From Bacillus sp. (in: firmicutes) (lineage in GTDB: Bacteria; Bacillota; Clostridia; Lachnospirales; Lachnospiraceae), in the NCBI GenBank assembly GCA_023666125.1, contig JAMPCN010000009.1:1-47302 (forward strand): 47,302 nt of DNA. Direction: 5' to 3'. The translations under genes were made by a program, and so were the position numbers. Below, piece by piece: positions 26,212 to 34,773 of the stretch; the stretch's first letter is position 1, and each line of letters starts with the position of its first letter. The notes beneath the pieces are model-generated. The model had not been told where the DNA came from, did not search any database, and saw nothing but the letters and a program-made list of their open reading frames with translations.

Positions 26212-27595
26212 GGTGTTTTTCTGGGCGGCATGGATTATTATTCCGCTTTTGATAGAGATTGTTCCCGCGGTGGGCAATTTCTTTATTCTGCTGTTTAAAC
26301 GCGTCAGGGTAGGCAAGGAGATTAAACTGGATTATTTACCAAATATCACTTTGATGATTCCGGTCTATAATTCGGGGCAGACGCTGTACCGCTGTATTCA
26401 GTCCATCCATGAATCCACTTATCCGAACCATTTAATAGAGATTATGCTGGTCGATAACGGTTCTAAGGATGACAGTTTTTCTATCTTCCAGAGGGCGCAG
26501 ATTGACTTCCCGGAGCTTGCCATGTGGTGGATGCACTCGAAACAGGGTAAGTCAAAAGCGTTAAATAAAGCGATTTTTAACAGTAACGGTAAATATATTA
26601 TCAATATTGACAGTGACGGCGTATTGGATGAACACGCGTTAATGAATATCGTCAGACAGTTCGAGACATATCCGGACATTGACTGCATGACGGGCGTTAT
26701 TTTAATTGAACCGGCGCTGATTGAACGGACAAAGGGATTTTTCTTAAAGCAGTTCAGAAAAATGGAATTTATGGAATATGCGCAGGCTTTCCTTGCGGGC
26801 AGAAACTTTGAGTCGCAGTTTAACAGTATTTATACGCTGTCGGGAGCTTTTTCATCTTTCCGGAAATCCATCCTGATGAAGACCTTTTTATATAATACGA
26901 ACACGATATGCGAAGATACGCATTTAACGTTCCAAATCAGGGCGATTTTAAAGAAAAAGGTGCATTTGTGTAACGACGCTATCTTTATGGTAGACCCGAT
27001 TGAGAGCGTGAATAAATTTTATACGCAGCGGCAAAGATGGCAGATTGGCGAGCTGGAAGTTTCTCATATGTTTTTAAAAAATAAGCTCCACAGACCGCTG
27101 ACCGGGTATTTTAACGACTTTGTCATCCGCCTGTTGATGACCGACCATACATTTGCGTTTCCGCGGATGATTTGGTATTTTGTCCTGATTGCGCTTGGCT
27201 GCATGAACTATAATTTCCACAACGTTCTGGTAGCCTGCCTGTTGATTTACGGACTTTATGTATTCAGTTCTTTCTTATATTATCTGAATATCATATCGTT
27301 TTTAAAAGGCTATCCGTCACTGCGCAGATATTATGCAAGGAAGCTGCTCTATCTTTTTGTACTGCCGCTTTTCAACCTGTTTGCTTTCTTCGTCCGTTTT
27401 GCGGGCATTATCAACTCTATCAAGCGAAAGAGCAGTTGGAAAACGCTGACCTTTACGGAGGAACGTAAGATGGTAACAGATACGGTAAGGAAAGATTTCT
27501 TCTTTATATTCGGCATTCGGGATTTGCTGCTTAAAATATTGGAAAAACCTTCAAAACAGGAGATAAGGAATGGAAAAAGCGTACAGACAGTATAA
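26189..27595 (+). CDS. GT2-family processive glycosyltransferase, XrtG-associated
   Basis: 468 residues from ATG 26189 (AGGAG 10 bases upstream; an upstream TTG at 26183 is less likely). One membrane segment at the N-terminus, then a GT-A domain: LMIPVYNSGQTLYRCIQSI, LVDNGSKDDS, the metal-binding DSD in NIDSDGVLDE, EDTHLTFQ as base region, and QRQRWQIGE (QxxRW), the mark of processive synthases. Two or more membrane segments follow at about 315-430. It is likely to polymerise a sugar and export it, which fits a role in making a glycan for the sorted protein. It matches the glycosyltransferase subfamily known to accompany XrtG. Confidence 0.87.
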   Translation: MITKLANEVFFWAAWIIIPLLIEIVPAVGNFFILLFKRVRVGKEIKLDYLPNITLMIPVYNSGQTLYRCIQSIHESTYPNHLIEIMLVDNGSKDDSFSIFQRAQIDFPELAMWWMHSKQGKSKALNKAIFNSNGKYIINIDSDGVLDEHALMNIVRQFETYPDIDCMTGVILIEPALIERTKGFFLKQFRKMEFMEYAQAFLAGRNFESQFNSIYTLSGAFSSFRKSILMKTFLYNTNTICEDTHLTFQIRAILKKKVHLCNDAIFMVDPIESVNKFYTQRQRWQIGELEVSHMFLKNKLHRPLTGYFNDFVIRLLMTDHTFAFPRMIWYFVLIALGCMNYNFHNVLVACLLIYGLYVFSSFLYYLNIISFLKGYPSLRRYYARKLLYLFVLPLFNLFAFFVRFAGIINSIKRKSSWKTLTFTEERKMVTDTVRKDFFFIFGIRDLLLKILEKPSKQEIRNGKSVQTV

Positions 27596-28025
27596 ATTTA
27601 AATTTTATCTGAATATGAATCATTACATTATTATTGACGATAAGCCCGGAGAGGTGCATCCGCATACATGGGAAATTATCTTAAGCGTTATTTCCGCGCA
27701 GAGCGACATGACGCCGTTTGCCAATATCGAGCGGAAAATGGATGAGATTATGGAGCAGTACCAGGATAAGCTGCTAAATGAATGTAAACCGTTCGATTCG
27801 GTCGTGCCTACGGTGGAGAATGCCGCGAAGTATTTTTTCAGGCTCATTCAGGATAATATCATTCAGGAGGGCTGGATTTTGATGATGTTAGAGGTGAGCG
27901 AGACGCCGACAAGGTCATATATTATCAATGCGCTTTTCGACGAGGACGATATATGGGATGAATGGTATGATAATCTGACAAGAAAGAATATGGGGCTTTA
28001 CGGAGAAAATCGAAATATGAAATAA
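27570..28025 (+). CDS. 6-pyruvoyl-tetrahydropterin-synthase-like protein, XrtG-associated (second copy)
   Basis: 151 residues. Same fold as the protein at 25134-25610: FKFYLNMNHYIII then GEVHPHTWEIILSV gives the three zinc-type histidines; PTVENAAKYFF and MMLEVSETP align with the first copy. No Cys lies between the histidines, and the segment there is short (DDKPGE), so the QueD-type active site is not present. Acts presumably as a partner or binding protein in the XrtG pathway. It overlaps the glycosyltransferase gene by 26 bases, has AGGAGATAAGGA upstream, and ends the operon before a hairpin. Confidence 0.8.
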   Translation: MEKAYRQYKFKFYLNMNHYIIIDDKPGEVHPHTWEIILSVISAQSDMTPFANIERKMDEIMEQYQDKLLNECKPFDSVVPTVENAAKYFFRLIQDNIIQEGWILMMLEVSETPTRSYIINALFDEDDIWDEWYDNLTRKNMGLYGENRNMK

Positions 28026-28055
28026 GTCATAAACATAACCTCTTCCACATACATT
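28026..28055 (+). promoter_or_regulatory. Sigma-E-type sporulation promoter of spoIVA
   Basis: GTCATAAA (28026-28033) as -35, 14-bp spacer, CATACATT (28048-28055) as -10, matching the mother-cell sigma-E consensus (CATACAnT). The transcript would begin near 28061-28063, about 20 bases before the spoIVA start. spoIVA is sigma-E controlled in Bacillus and Clostridia. Confidence 0.75.
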
Positions 28056-28081
28056 TTAGTAAGTATGGAAGGGGTTTTTTT
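28039..28081 (+). terminator. Terminator of the XrtG operon, overlapping the spoIVA promoter and ribosome site
   Basis: Left arm 28039-28052 pairs with right arm 28063-28074 (GTATGGAAGGGG) with a two-base bulge and a 10-nt loop, followed by seven T. The right arm contains the purine-rich ribosome site of spoIVA and the T-run ends at its ATG. Confidence 0.8.
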
Positions 28082-29569
28082 ATGGACATTAATAACAGAA
28101 ATGAATATGCGGTATACAAAGACATACAGGATAGAACGGGCGGAGAGATATACATAGGCGTTGTAGGTCCTGTAAGATGCGGAAAATCCACTTTTATCAA
28201 AAGATTCATGGATTTATTGGTTCTGCCGTTTATGGAAAACGAACATGAGAAAGAGCGCGCACAGGATGAATTACCGCAGAGCGCAGGGGGAAAGACGATT
28301 ACGACGACGGAGCCGAAATTTATTCCAAAAGAGGCGGCGCGGATTCAACTGGGGCCGGATATTGACGTGAAGGTCAGGCTGATTGACTGTGTCGGCTATA
28401 TGGTGGACGGCGCGACCGGGCATATGGAAGAAGACGCCGAGAGAATGGTGAAGACGCCGTGGTCTGCAGAGGAGATTCCGTTTACGAAAGCGGCGGAGAT
28501 TGGAACGCGCAAGGTCATTAAAGACCATTCCACAATCGGCATTGTCGTAACCTGTGACGGAAGCTTCGGCGAACTGCCGCGAAGCAGCTTTTTAGAGCCG
28601 GAGGAAAAGACTATCAGGGAGTTACAGGAAATTCATAAGCCGTTTCTGGTGCTGTTAAATTCCGCCAAACCATATGCGGAGGAAACGAGGCAGATAGCGG
28701 ACGAAATACACGAGAAATACCAGGTTACGGTAATGCCTGTCAACTGCGAGCAGCTAAAGAAAGAGGATATTAACCGTATCATGGAAAATATCCTGTATGA
28801 ATTCCCGCTGACGATGATAGAGTTTTATATGCCCAAATGGGTGGAAATGCTTTCCTATGAGCATAAAATGAAACAGGATATTATCAGCCGGATTAAGACG
28901 TTAATGGGAGAACTGACGAATGTCAGGGATATCACTAAAGCCAATTTTGATTTGGAAAGCGAATATATTAAAAAGTGCAAGCTTGACGGCATCAATATGT
29001 CGGAGGGCAGCGTCAAAATTGTGTTGGATTTGGACGATACCTATTATTATGAAATGATAAGCGATTTAGTAGGGGAATCCATCACCAGTGAATATCAGAT
29101 GTTATCTACGTTAAAAGAGATGGCGAAGATGAAAAGGGAATATACGAAAGTATTACATGCGATGGAATCCGTCCGTTATAAGGGGTACGGCGTTGTCATG
29201 CCGGATAAGGAGGAAATTGTTCTGGAAAAACCGGAGGTTATCAAGCAGGGCAATAAATTCGGCGTGAAAATCAAAGCGGAGAGTCCGAGCATTCATATGA
29301 TAAAGGCAAGTATCGAAACGGAAATTTCACCGATTGTCGGTACGGAGGCGCAGGCAAAGGATTTGATCCAGTATATATCGGACACCGGCACGAGCGACGA
29401 GGGTATCTGGGAGACCAATATTTTCGGGAAAACGATAGAACAACTGGTAAATGATGGAATTTCTACCAAAATTGCGATGATAAATGAGGAAAGTCAGGTA
29501 AAATTGCAGGAAACCATGCAAAAAATTGTAAACGACAGTAATGGCGGCATGGTGTGCATTATTATTTAG
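28082..29569 (+). CDS. spoIVA: Stage IV sporulation protein A, spore coat morphogenetic ATPase
   Basis: 495 residues, near the 492 of Bacillus subtilis SpoIVA. N-terminal TRAFAC-type NTPase domain with Walker A GPVRCGKST (29-37) and switch/Walker B region VRLIDCVGYM, then GIVVTCDGSFGELPRSSFLE. The middle and C-terminal domains (from about 270) end in a hydrophobic VCIII tail, the region that in B. subtilis contacts SpoVM. It polymerises on the outer forespore membrane in the mother cell and is the basement layer for the coat. The promoter is of the sigma-E type. This gene shows the organism forms, or descends from formers of, endospores. Confidence 0.97.
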   Translation: MDINNRNEYAVYKDIQDRTGGEIYIGVVGPVRCGKSTFIKRFMDLLVLPFMENEHEKERAQDELPQSAGGKTITTTEPKFIPKEAARIQLGPDIDVKVRLIDCVGYMVDGATGHMEEDAERMVKTPWSAEEIPFTKAAEIGTRKVIKDHSTIGIVVTCDGSFGELPRSSFLEPEEKTIRELQEIHKPFLVLLNSAKPYAEETRQIADEIHEKYQVTVMPVNCEQLKKEDINRIMENILYEFPLTMIEFYMPKWVEMLSYEHKMKQDIISRIKTLMGELTNVRDITKANFDLESEYIKKCKLDGINMSEGSVKIVLDLDDTYYYEMISDLVGESITSEYQMLSTLKEMAKMKREYTKVLHAMESVRYKGYGVVMPDKEEIVLEKPEVIKQGNKFGVKIKAESPSIHMIKASIETEISPIVGTEAQAKDLIQYISDTGTSDEGIWETNIFGKTIEQLVNDGISTKIAMINEESQVKLQETMQKIVNDSNGGMVCIII

Positions 29570-29578
29570 GCGTATGAA

Positions 29579-29613
29579 AAAGAGAGATATCGCGCAAGAT
29601 ATCTCTTTTTTCT
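29579..29613 (+). terminator. Terminator after spoIVA
   Basis: AGAGATATC (29583-29591) pairs perfectly with GATATCTCT (29598-29606) around CGCAA-type loop bases, with the stem extended by A/T pairs and followed by TTTTTTC. Confidence 0.9.
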
Positions 29614-29677
29614 TATGCCAATAAATGGTATACTAGAAAGGTATTAAAAGATTTATCAAAAACAGGAGGTATTGGTT

Positions 29678-30511
29678 ATGGGTGAAGTATATGAAAAGTT
29701 ATTAAAATGTTACGAGTGTTATAAGAGCAGGATAGATTTTAAGCCGGATGTGGCGATTGTGCTTGGTTCGGGGCTTGGCAATTTCGCAAGGACGGTAGAT
29801 GTCAAAGCAGAACTTCCTTATTCGGAGATAGAGGGCTTTCCGGTTTCTACCGTACCCGGACATGCCGGTAAATTTATTTTCGGCTATATCGGGAGCGTTG
29901 CGGTCGTTTTGATGCAGGGAAGGGTGCATTATTATGAGGGATATCCGATTACGGATGTGGTACTGCCAACGCGTCTTATGAAAATGATGGGAGCTAAAAT
30001 CTTATTTTTAACGAACGCGTCGGGCGGCATCAATCCCAAGTTCCACGCGGGAAGCCTGATGTTGATTAAAGACCACATTTCCTCTTTTGCGCCGAATCCG
30101 TTAATCGGTCCTAATATTGATGAGCTGGGAACCAGATTTCCCGATATGACGCATGTATATGATGAGGATTTGCAGGAAATTATCGTAAATACTGCTAAAG
30201 AAAATGATATTGAGCTGTTTGAGGGCGTATATGCGCAAATGACAGGACCCTCTTTTGAGTCTCCGGCGGAGATTAAGATGTTACAGACGCTTGGCGTAAG
30301 CGCAGTCGGCATGAGTACGGTGGTAGAGGCGATTGCGGCGAACCATATGGGCATGAAAATCTGCGGCGTATCCTGCGTCAGCAACCTTGCGGCGGGTATG
30401 AACAGCGCACCGCTGACCCATGAGGAAGTGCAGGAGGCGGCAAACGCTGTTGCGCCTAAATTTGAGAAATTATTGACGGAATCCGTAAAAAAATTTGGAG
30501 CCTGCAAATGA
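29678..30511 (+). CDS. punA: Purine nucleoside phosphorylase, type I trimeric (inosine/guanosine)
   Basis: 277 residues from ATG 29678, 7 bases after AGGAGGT; a TTG at 29672 is in frame but redundant. Phosphate site: VLGSGLGNFA (about 29-38), the conserved VPGHAGKFIFG and QGRVHYYEGY. Nucleoside site: FLTNASGGIN, MTGPSFESPAEI and the base-contacting region GVSCVSNLAAGM. Catalyses phosphorolysis of purine (deoxy)nucleosides to base and (deoxy)ribose-1-phosphate. Overlaps the cytidine deaminase gene by 4 bases, forming a salvage operon. Confidence 0.94.
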   Translation: MGEVYEKLLKCYECYKSRIDFKPDVAIVLGSGLGNFARTVDVKAELPYSEIEGFPVSTVPGHAGKFIFGYIGSVAVVLMQGRVHYYEGYPITDVVLPTRLMKMMGAKILFLTNASGGINPKFHAGSLMLIKDHISSFAPNPLIGPNIDELGTRFPDMTHVYDEDLQEIIVNTAKENDIELFEGVYAQMTGPSFESPAEIKMLQTLGVSAVGMSTVVEAIAANHMGMKICGVSCVSNLAAGMNSAPLTHEEVQEAANAVAPKFEKLLTESVKKFGACK

Positions 30512-30933
30512 AAACAGATGTTATTGAAAAGCTGATTAATGAAGCATTTCGCGCAAGGGAATATTCCTATTCCCCGTATTCGCATTATCAGGTGGGGGCG
30601 GCGCTTCTTGCAAAGGACGGCAGTATTTATACGGGCTGTAATATAGAAAACGCGGCGTATTCGCCGACAAACTGCGCGGAGAGAACAGTGTTTTTTAAGG
30701 CGGTAAGCGAAGGAAAACGGGAATTTTGCGCGATTGCCATTGCGGGCGGCGTGGGGGGTGCGCCTATCTCGCAGTATGCCTATCCGTGCGGCGTCTGCCG
30801 TCAGGTGATGATGGAGTTTTGCGACCCGCGTTCCTTTCAAGTGATTGTGGTAAAGTCGGTCACGGAATATGCGGTAAAAACTTTAGATGCGTTACTGCCG
30901 GATGGGTTTGGCGCGGCTAATTTAACAGATTAA
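30508..30933 (+). CDS. cdd: Cytidine deaminase
   Basis: 141 residues, the usual homotetrameric size. Zinc motifs complete: CNIENAAYSPTNCAERTVFF (C-A-E with catalytic Glu) and PCGVCRQVMMEF (PCxxC). Substrate region YSPYSHYQVGAALL at the N-terminus. Deaminates cytidine and deoxycytidine to uridine forms. Coupled by an ATGA overlap to the upstream phosphorylase. Confidence 0.95.
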   Translation: MKTDVIEKLINEAFRAREYSYSPYSHYQVGAALLAKDGSIYTGCNIENAAYSPTNCAERTVFFKAVSEGKREFCAIAIAGGVGGAPISQYAYPCGVCRQVMMEFCDPRSFQVIVVKSVTEYAVKTLDALLPDGFGAANLTD

Positions 30934-31023
30934 GAGCATATGCTGCATCAAAAGAAAGCCGCAGATGCCTGATAGTATGATGCGGAGAAAATATGGCCAA
31001 GCAGAAAGGGATAGAAAGATTGT

Positions 31024-32328
31024 ATGAATATCAGATTATATAACGCCAAATTATTGACGATGAAAGACGATACCATCACGGAGGGGGAAGTCTGGGTTCA
31101 AAATGAGCGGATTTTATACGCCGGAGACGGAACGGACACGGATGAGGTTTTTAAAAACCTGCAATTACAGAGTATTGCATGGGACAGGGAAATTGACTGT
31201 GCGGGCAATGTATTGATGCCGGGATTTAAGGACGCGCACACGCACTCCGCCATGACGCTGCTGCGTTCCTATGCGGACGATATGTCGTTACAGTCATGGT
31301 TGAACGAGCAGGTGTTCCCGGTGGAAGCCAAATTGGACGGCGATATGATATACCATCTGACAAAGCTTGCCATATTGGAATATCTTACCAGCGGCATTAC
31401 CGCTATTTTCGATATGTATTTAACGCCTGAGACAATAGCTGACGCCTGTGTGGATATGGGAATGCGCTGCGTGCAGGTAGGCGCGGTGAATAATTTCAGC
31501 CAGTCGGTAGAGCTGGTAGAGGATATGTTTCAAAAACTCAATCATAAAAACCCGCTGCTCAGTTATCAGTTAGGATTTCATGCGGAATATACCTGTTCCA
31601 AAGAATTATTACAGCGGATAGCAGAGTTATCCCACCGTTATAAAGCGCCGGTCTATGCGCATATTTCGGAAACGGTTTCAGAAGTGGAGGAGTGCAAGGC
31701 ACGTTACGGCATGACGCCGCCGGTATTTTTGGACAGGCTTGGTATGTTCGACTACGGCGGGGGCGGTTATCACTGTGTCCATATGAGTAAAAAAGATATG
31801 GATATCTTTCAGCAAAAAGGACTCTATGTGGTGACAAATCCGGCTTCCAATGCCAAACTGGCAAGCGGCATTGCGCCAATTTCGGAATATTTAAAAAGAG
31901 ATATCAAAGTGGCAATCGGCACGGACGGACCCGCCAGCAATAACTGTCTGGATATGTTCAGGGAGATGTTTTTAGTGACGGGGCTTGCCAAGCTGCGGGA
32001 AGATGACGCCGCGGCAGTAGACGCCTGGGAAGTGTTAAAGATGGCGACAGTCAACGGCTCCATGGCGATGTGCCTGCCGGATACGGATATTCTGGCGGCG
32101 GGAAAACTGGCGGATATCATTATGATTGACTTGCACAAACCCAATATGCAGCCTGTCAATAATATCCCGAAAAATATTGTTTATAGCGGCAGCAAACAGA
32201 ATATTAAGATGACGATGATAAACGGCCGTATTTTGTATGAGGATGGAAAATTTGCGGACTTTATTGACGAGGACGCTATCTATGCCAAGGCAGCCGAGAT
32301 TAAAAAGCAGATAGGGGATAAAAAATAA
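31024..32328 (+). CDS. mtaD: Amidohydrolase, 5'-methylthioadenosine/S-adenosylhomocysteine deaminase-like
   Basis: 434 residues. Metal-dependent TIM-barrel: FKDAHTHSAMTLLR (HxH), GFHAEYTCS, VYAHISETVSEV, the fourth His in GYHCVHMS, and IGTDGPASNNCLDMFREM with the metal Asp. The Trp/Leu pattern of SLQSWLNEQVFPVEAKL is typical of the TrzA/MtaD group. It deaminates adenosine-type thioethers, fitting the purine salvage genes before it. Ninety bases separate it from cdd; the next gene starts one base after its stop, so they are cotranscribed. Confidence 0.88.
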   Translation: MNIRLYNAKLLTMKDDTITEGEVWVQNERILYAGDGTDTDEVFKNLQLQSIAWDREIDCAGNVLMPGFKDAHTHSAMTLLRSYADDMSLQSWLNEQVFPVEAKLDGDMIYHLTKLAILEYLTSGITAIFDMYLTPETIADACVDMGMRCVQVGAVNNFSQSVELVEDMFQKLNHKNPLLSYQLGFHAEYTCSKELLQRIAELSHRYKAPVYAHISETVSEVEECKARYGMTPPVFLDRLGMFDYGGGGYHCVHMSKKDMDIFQQKGLYVVTNPASNAKLASGIAPISEYLKRDIKVAIGTDGPASNNCLDMFREMFLVTGLAKLREDDAAAVDAWEVLKMATVNGSMAMCLPDTDILAAGKLADIIMIDLHKPNMQPVNNIPKNIVYSGSKQNIKMTMINGRILYEDGKFADFIDEDAIYAKAAEIKKQIGDKK

Positions 32329-32329
32329 C

Positions 32330-34060
32330 ATGGAATATCTTATTTTTGCAGGCGCACTGCTTCTCTTTATCCTGCTGATTATGGGGAAGGGCTATCTGGA
32401 CAGTAAGCGCAGCCGGAAAGACTTTATAAAAAAACTGCATGAGGAATACGGCGCGGCAAATGAAAGGGAATATAAGCCGGGCGAGCTGGAGGCGCATATT
32501 TCCATGTATTATAAAAAGCATGAAACCACACATCAGATAGACGATATTACATGGAACGATTTGAATCTGGACGACGTATACCGTAACATCAATTATTCCC
32601 ACAGCGCGGCGGGGGATGAATATCTCTATTACAGGCTCCGTACGCCCATGCAGCGGGCAGAAGAGGCGGAAGCGTTTGAAAAACATGTCCGCTATTTTAT
32701 GGAGCATGAAAACGAGCGGGTGGCAATGCAGGTGCAGTTTGCAAAACTTGGCAGGATGGGGAAATATTCTTTATATGAATATTTAGACTATCTGGAGACT
32801 TTGGGGGAGCGTAACAGTATCCGTTATTATCTTGCCATTATATTGATACTGATAAGTATCAGCATGATGTCTTATTCGGTACCGATAGGGTTATGCGCGG
32901 TATTGATTTTTTTGTGCAGGAATATGATATTTTATTATAAAGAACAACAGGAAATAGAGCCTTATATTACGAGCTTCCGTTATATTGCAAGGCTTTTGGA
33001 AGCCGCGGACAGCATTGCGAAAGAACCGGTAGACGAAATTGCAAACGAAAGAAAAAAGCTTTCGGGCTGTTATAAGGCAATGGATGGTTTCAGGCGCAAT
33101 TCTTTTATCGTTTTATCGGGCGGCGGCGGAATTTCCACCAGCAGTAATTTACTGGAATTGTTGTTTGACTATATCAGGATGATTTTTTATCTGGATTTGA
33201 TTAAGTTCAATCAGATGCTGCGGGCGGTGAGGTCGCATAAGGATGAAATCGACGATATGGTTACGACGATAGGGGCGTTGGAAAGTGCGGTTGTTGTCGG
33301 AGAGTACCGCGCCAGCCTGCATAACGGGTATTGCGTTCCGGAATTGACGTCGGTTTTGGATAAGGCGTGGGAAACGGAAGCGGAAAACGCGTATTTGAAG
33401 ATAGAACAGCTATATCACCCGTTATTAAATGAACCGGTAAAAAATGATATTGCGGTGGAAAAGGGCGTTCTTTTAACAGGTTCCAATGCTTCCGGAAAGT
33501 CCACATTTCTGCGGGCGGCGGCGTTAAACGTTATTCTGGCGCAGACGATACACACCTGTACGGCGCATTCTTATAAGGCTTCCATGTTTCAGGTATATTC
33601 CTCCATGTCGTTAAAGGACGATTTGGAGAGCGGTGACAGCTATTATATGGTAGAGGTAAAATCCATCCGCAGAATTTTGGAGCATGTGCGGGAGGCGGAG
33701 AAAAACAGCCAATATGTATTGTGTTTTGTGGATGAGGTGCTTAGGGGAACGAATACGGTAGAGCGAATTTCGGCCTCTACGCAGATTTTGCGCGCCTTAT
33801 CGGGAAAACACGTTATCTGTTTTGCGGCGACCCACGATTTGGAACTGACGAAACTGTTGGCGGATGTCTATGAAAATTATCATTTTGAAGAGGAAATTGC
33901 AGAAGATGATATATTCTTCCCGTACCGTATACAGAAAGGGCCAGCCGTTTCCAGAAATGCGATAGCGCTGTTAAAGATGCTCGGTTATGAAAAAGGGCTG
34001 GTAGAGGACGCCGAGAAGATGGCGCAGACATTTTTACAGACCGGGAAATGGAAAGTGTGA
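32330..34060 (+). CDS. Membrane-anchored MutS-like ATPase
   Basis: 576 residues. Only the MutS core/clamp and ATPase parts are present; the mismatch-recognition and connector domains are missing. Walker A GSNASGKST (about 384-392), the DDLESGDSYYMVEVKSIRR region, Walker B CFVDEVLRGTN and ATHDLELTKL are typical MutS domain V elements. Unusually, hydrophobic segments at about 2-20 and 165-205 look membrane-spanning. The protein therefore resembles the MutS-related membrane proteins of Clostridia whose role is not established, and is unlikely to do mismatch repair by itself. It follows the amidohydrolase by one base; its stop codon lies in a palindromic repeat. Confidence 0.82.
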   Translation: MEYLIFAGALLLFILLIMGKGYLDSKRSRKDFIKKLHEEYGAANEREYKPGELEAHISMYYKKHETTHQIDDITWNDLNLDDVYRNINYSHSAAGDEYLYYRLRTPMQRAEEAEAFEKHVRYFMEHENERVAMQVQFAKLGRMGKYSLYEYLDYLETLGERNSIRYYLAIILILISISMMSYSVPIGLCAVLIFLCRNMIFYYKEQQEIEPYITSFRYIARLLEAADSIAKEPVDEIANERKKLSGCYKAMDGFRRNSFIVLSGGGGISTSSNLLELLFDYIRMIFYLDLIKFNQMLRAVRSHKDEIDDMVTTIGALESAVVVGEYRASLHNGYCVPELTSVLDKAWETEAENAYLKIEQLYHPLLNEPVKNDIAVEKGVLLTGSNASGKSTFLRAAALNVILAQTIHTCTAHSYKASMFQVYSSMSLKDDLESGDSYYMVEVKSIRRILEHVREAEKNSQYVLCFVDEVLRGTNTVERISASTQILRALSGKHVICFAATHDLELTKLLADVYENYHFEEEIAEDDIFFPYRIQKGPAVSRNAIALLKMLGYEKGLVEDAEKMAQTFLQTGKWKV

Positions 34061-34137
34061 AGAGAAGTTCTAAAGCTCACACCAGTGGGTGTTTCGCTAA
34101 GAACTTCTATGATTTGCTATGCAAATCTTCTTCACAC
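34055..34137. repeat. Palindromic intergenic element, copy 1
   Basis: GTGTGAAGA (34055-34063) pairs with TCTTCACAC (34129-34137), GAAGTTCT (34064-34071) with AGAACTTC (34100-34107), ACACC with GGTGT inside, and GATTTGC (34111-34117) with GCAAATC (34121-34127). The first TGA of the element is the stop codon of the MutS-like gene. A related copy is at 38852-38917. Confidence 0.85.
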
Positions 34138-34138
34138 C

Positions 34139-34166
34139 GAAGAATGCCTGAAATGCGGCATTCTTC
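34139..34166. repeat. Perfect hairpin before the RNase HI gene
   Basis: GAAGAATGC (34139-34147) pairs perfectly with GCATTCTTC (34158-34166) around a 10-nt loop. It adjoins palindromic element copy 1, giving a cluster of four stems in about 110 bp. Confidence 0.75.
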
Positions 34167-34195
34167 ATTTGTGAGTGAGTAGGGAGGGGGAAATT

Positions 34196-34684
34196 ATGAT
34201 GAAAGTGACGATATATACGGACGGCGCAGCCAGGGGGAATCCGGAGGGACCGGGCGGATACGGAACCATTTTGCAGTATATAGACCCGAAAGGGGTCTTG
34301 CATGAACGGGAATATTCGGCAGGATATAAAAAAACGACCAATAACCGTATGGAGCTTATGGCGGTTATCGTCGGGCTGGAGGCTTTGACGAAGCCCTGCG
34401 AGGTAACGCTTGTTTCCGATTCCAAGTATGTGACGGATGCGTTTAATCAGCACTGGATTGAGGGATGGCTTGCAAAAAATTGGAGAACCGCGGGCAATAA
34501 GCCCGTTAAAAACGTGGATTTATGGCAGAGGCTGCTCAAAGCGAAGACGCCGCACCACGTCACTTTCCAGTGGGTGAAAGGGCATGACGGGCATCCGGAA
34601 AACGAAAGGTGCGATTTGCTGGCGACAACCGCGGCGGATGGAACGAAGTTACTTGACGATACGGTGCAAACGGTGATACAATAA
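34196..34684 (+). CDS. rnhA: Ribonuclease HI
   Basis: 162 residues from ATG 34196 (GGAGGGGG 7 bases upstream). All four catalytic carboxylates are visible: Asp in [11 protein letters not shown], Glu in [10 protein letters not shown], Asp in [11 protein letters not shown] and Asp in NERCDLLA, with the basic-protrusion region [17 protein letters not shown] and the loop His in [10 protein letters not shown]. Cuts RNA in RNA-DNA hybrids. Length matches E. coli RNase HI (155). It stands after the palindromic cluster. Confidence 0.95.
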   Translation: MMKVTIYTDGAARGNPEGPGGYGTILQYIDPKGVLHEREYSAGYKKTTNNRMELMAVIVGLEALTKPCEVTLVSDSKYVTDAFNQHWIEGWLAKNWRTAGNKPVKNVDLWQRLLKAKTPHHVTFQWVKGHDGHPENERCDLLATTAADGTKLLDDTVQTVIQ

Positions 34685-34773
34685 TAAAAATAGTATGAAA
34701 ATTCCTGTTTCATATGAAATTACATTCAGGGGTATTGATGCCATATAAAGGGCATACCGGAAAGGACAAGCGG

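Noticed and set aside
29932-30840. 302-codon minus-strand reading frame opposite the purine phosphorylase and cytidine deaminase genes
   Set aside because: The two plus-strand genes have complete catalytic motifs; the antisense frame has no recognisable family and is a shadow.
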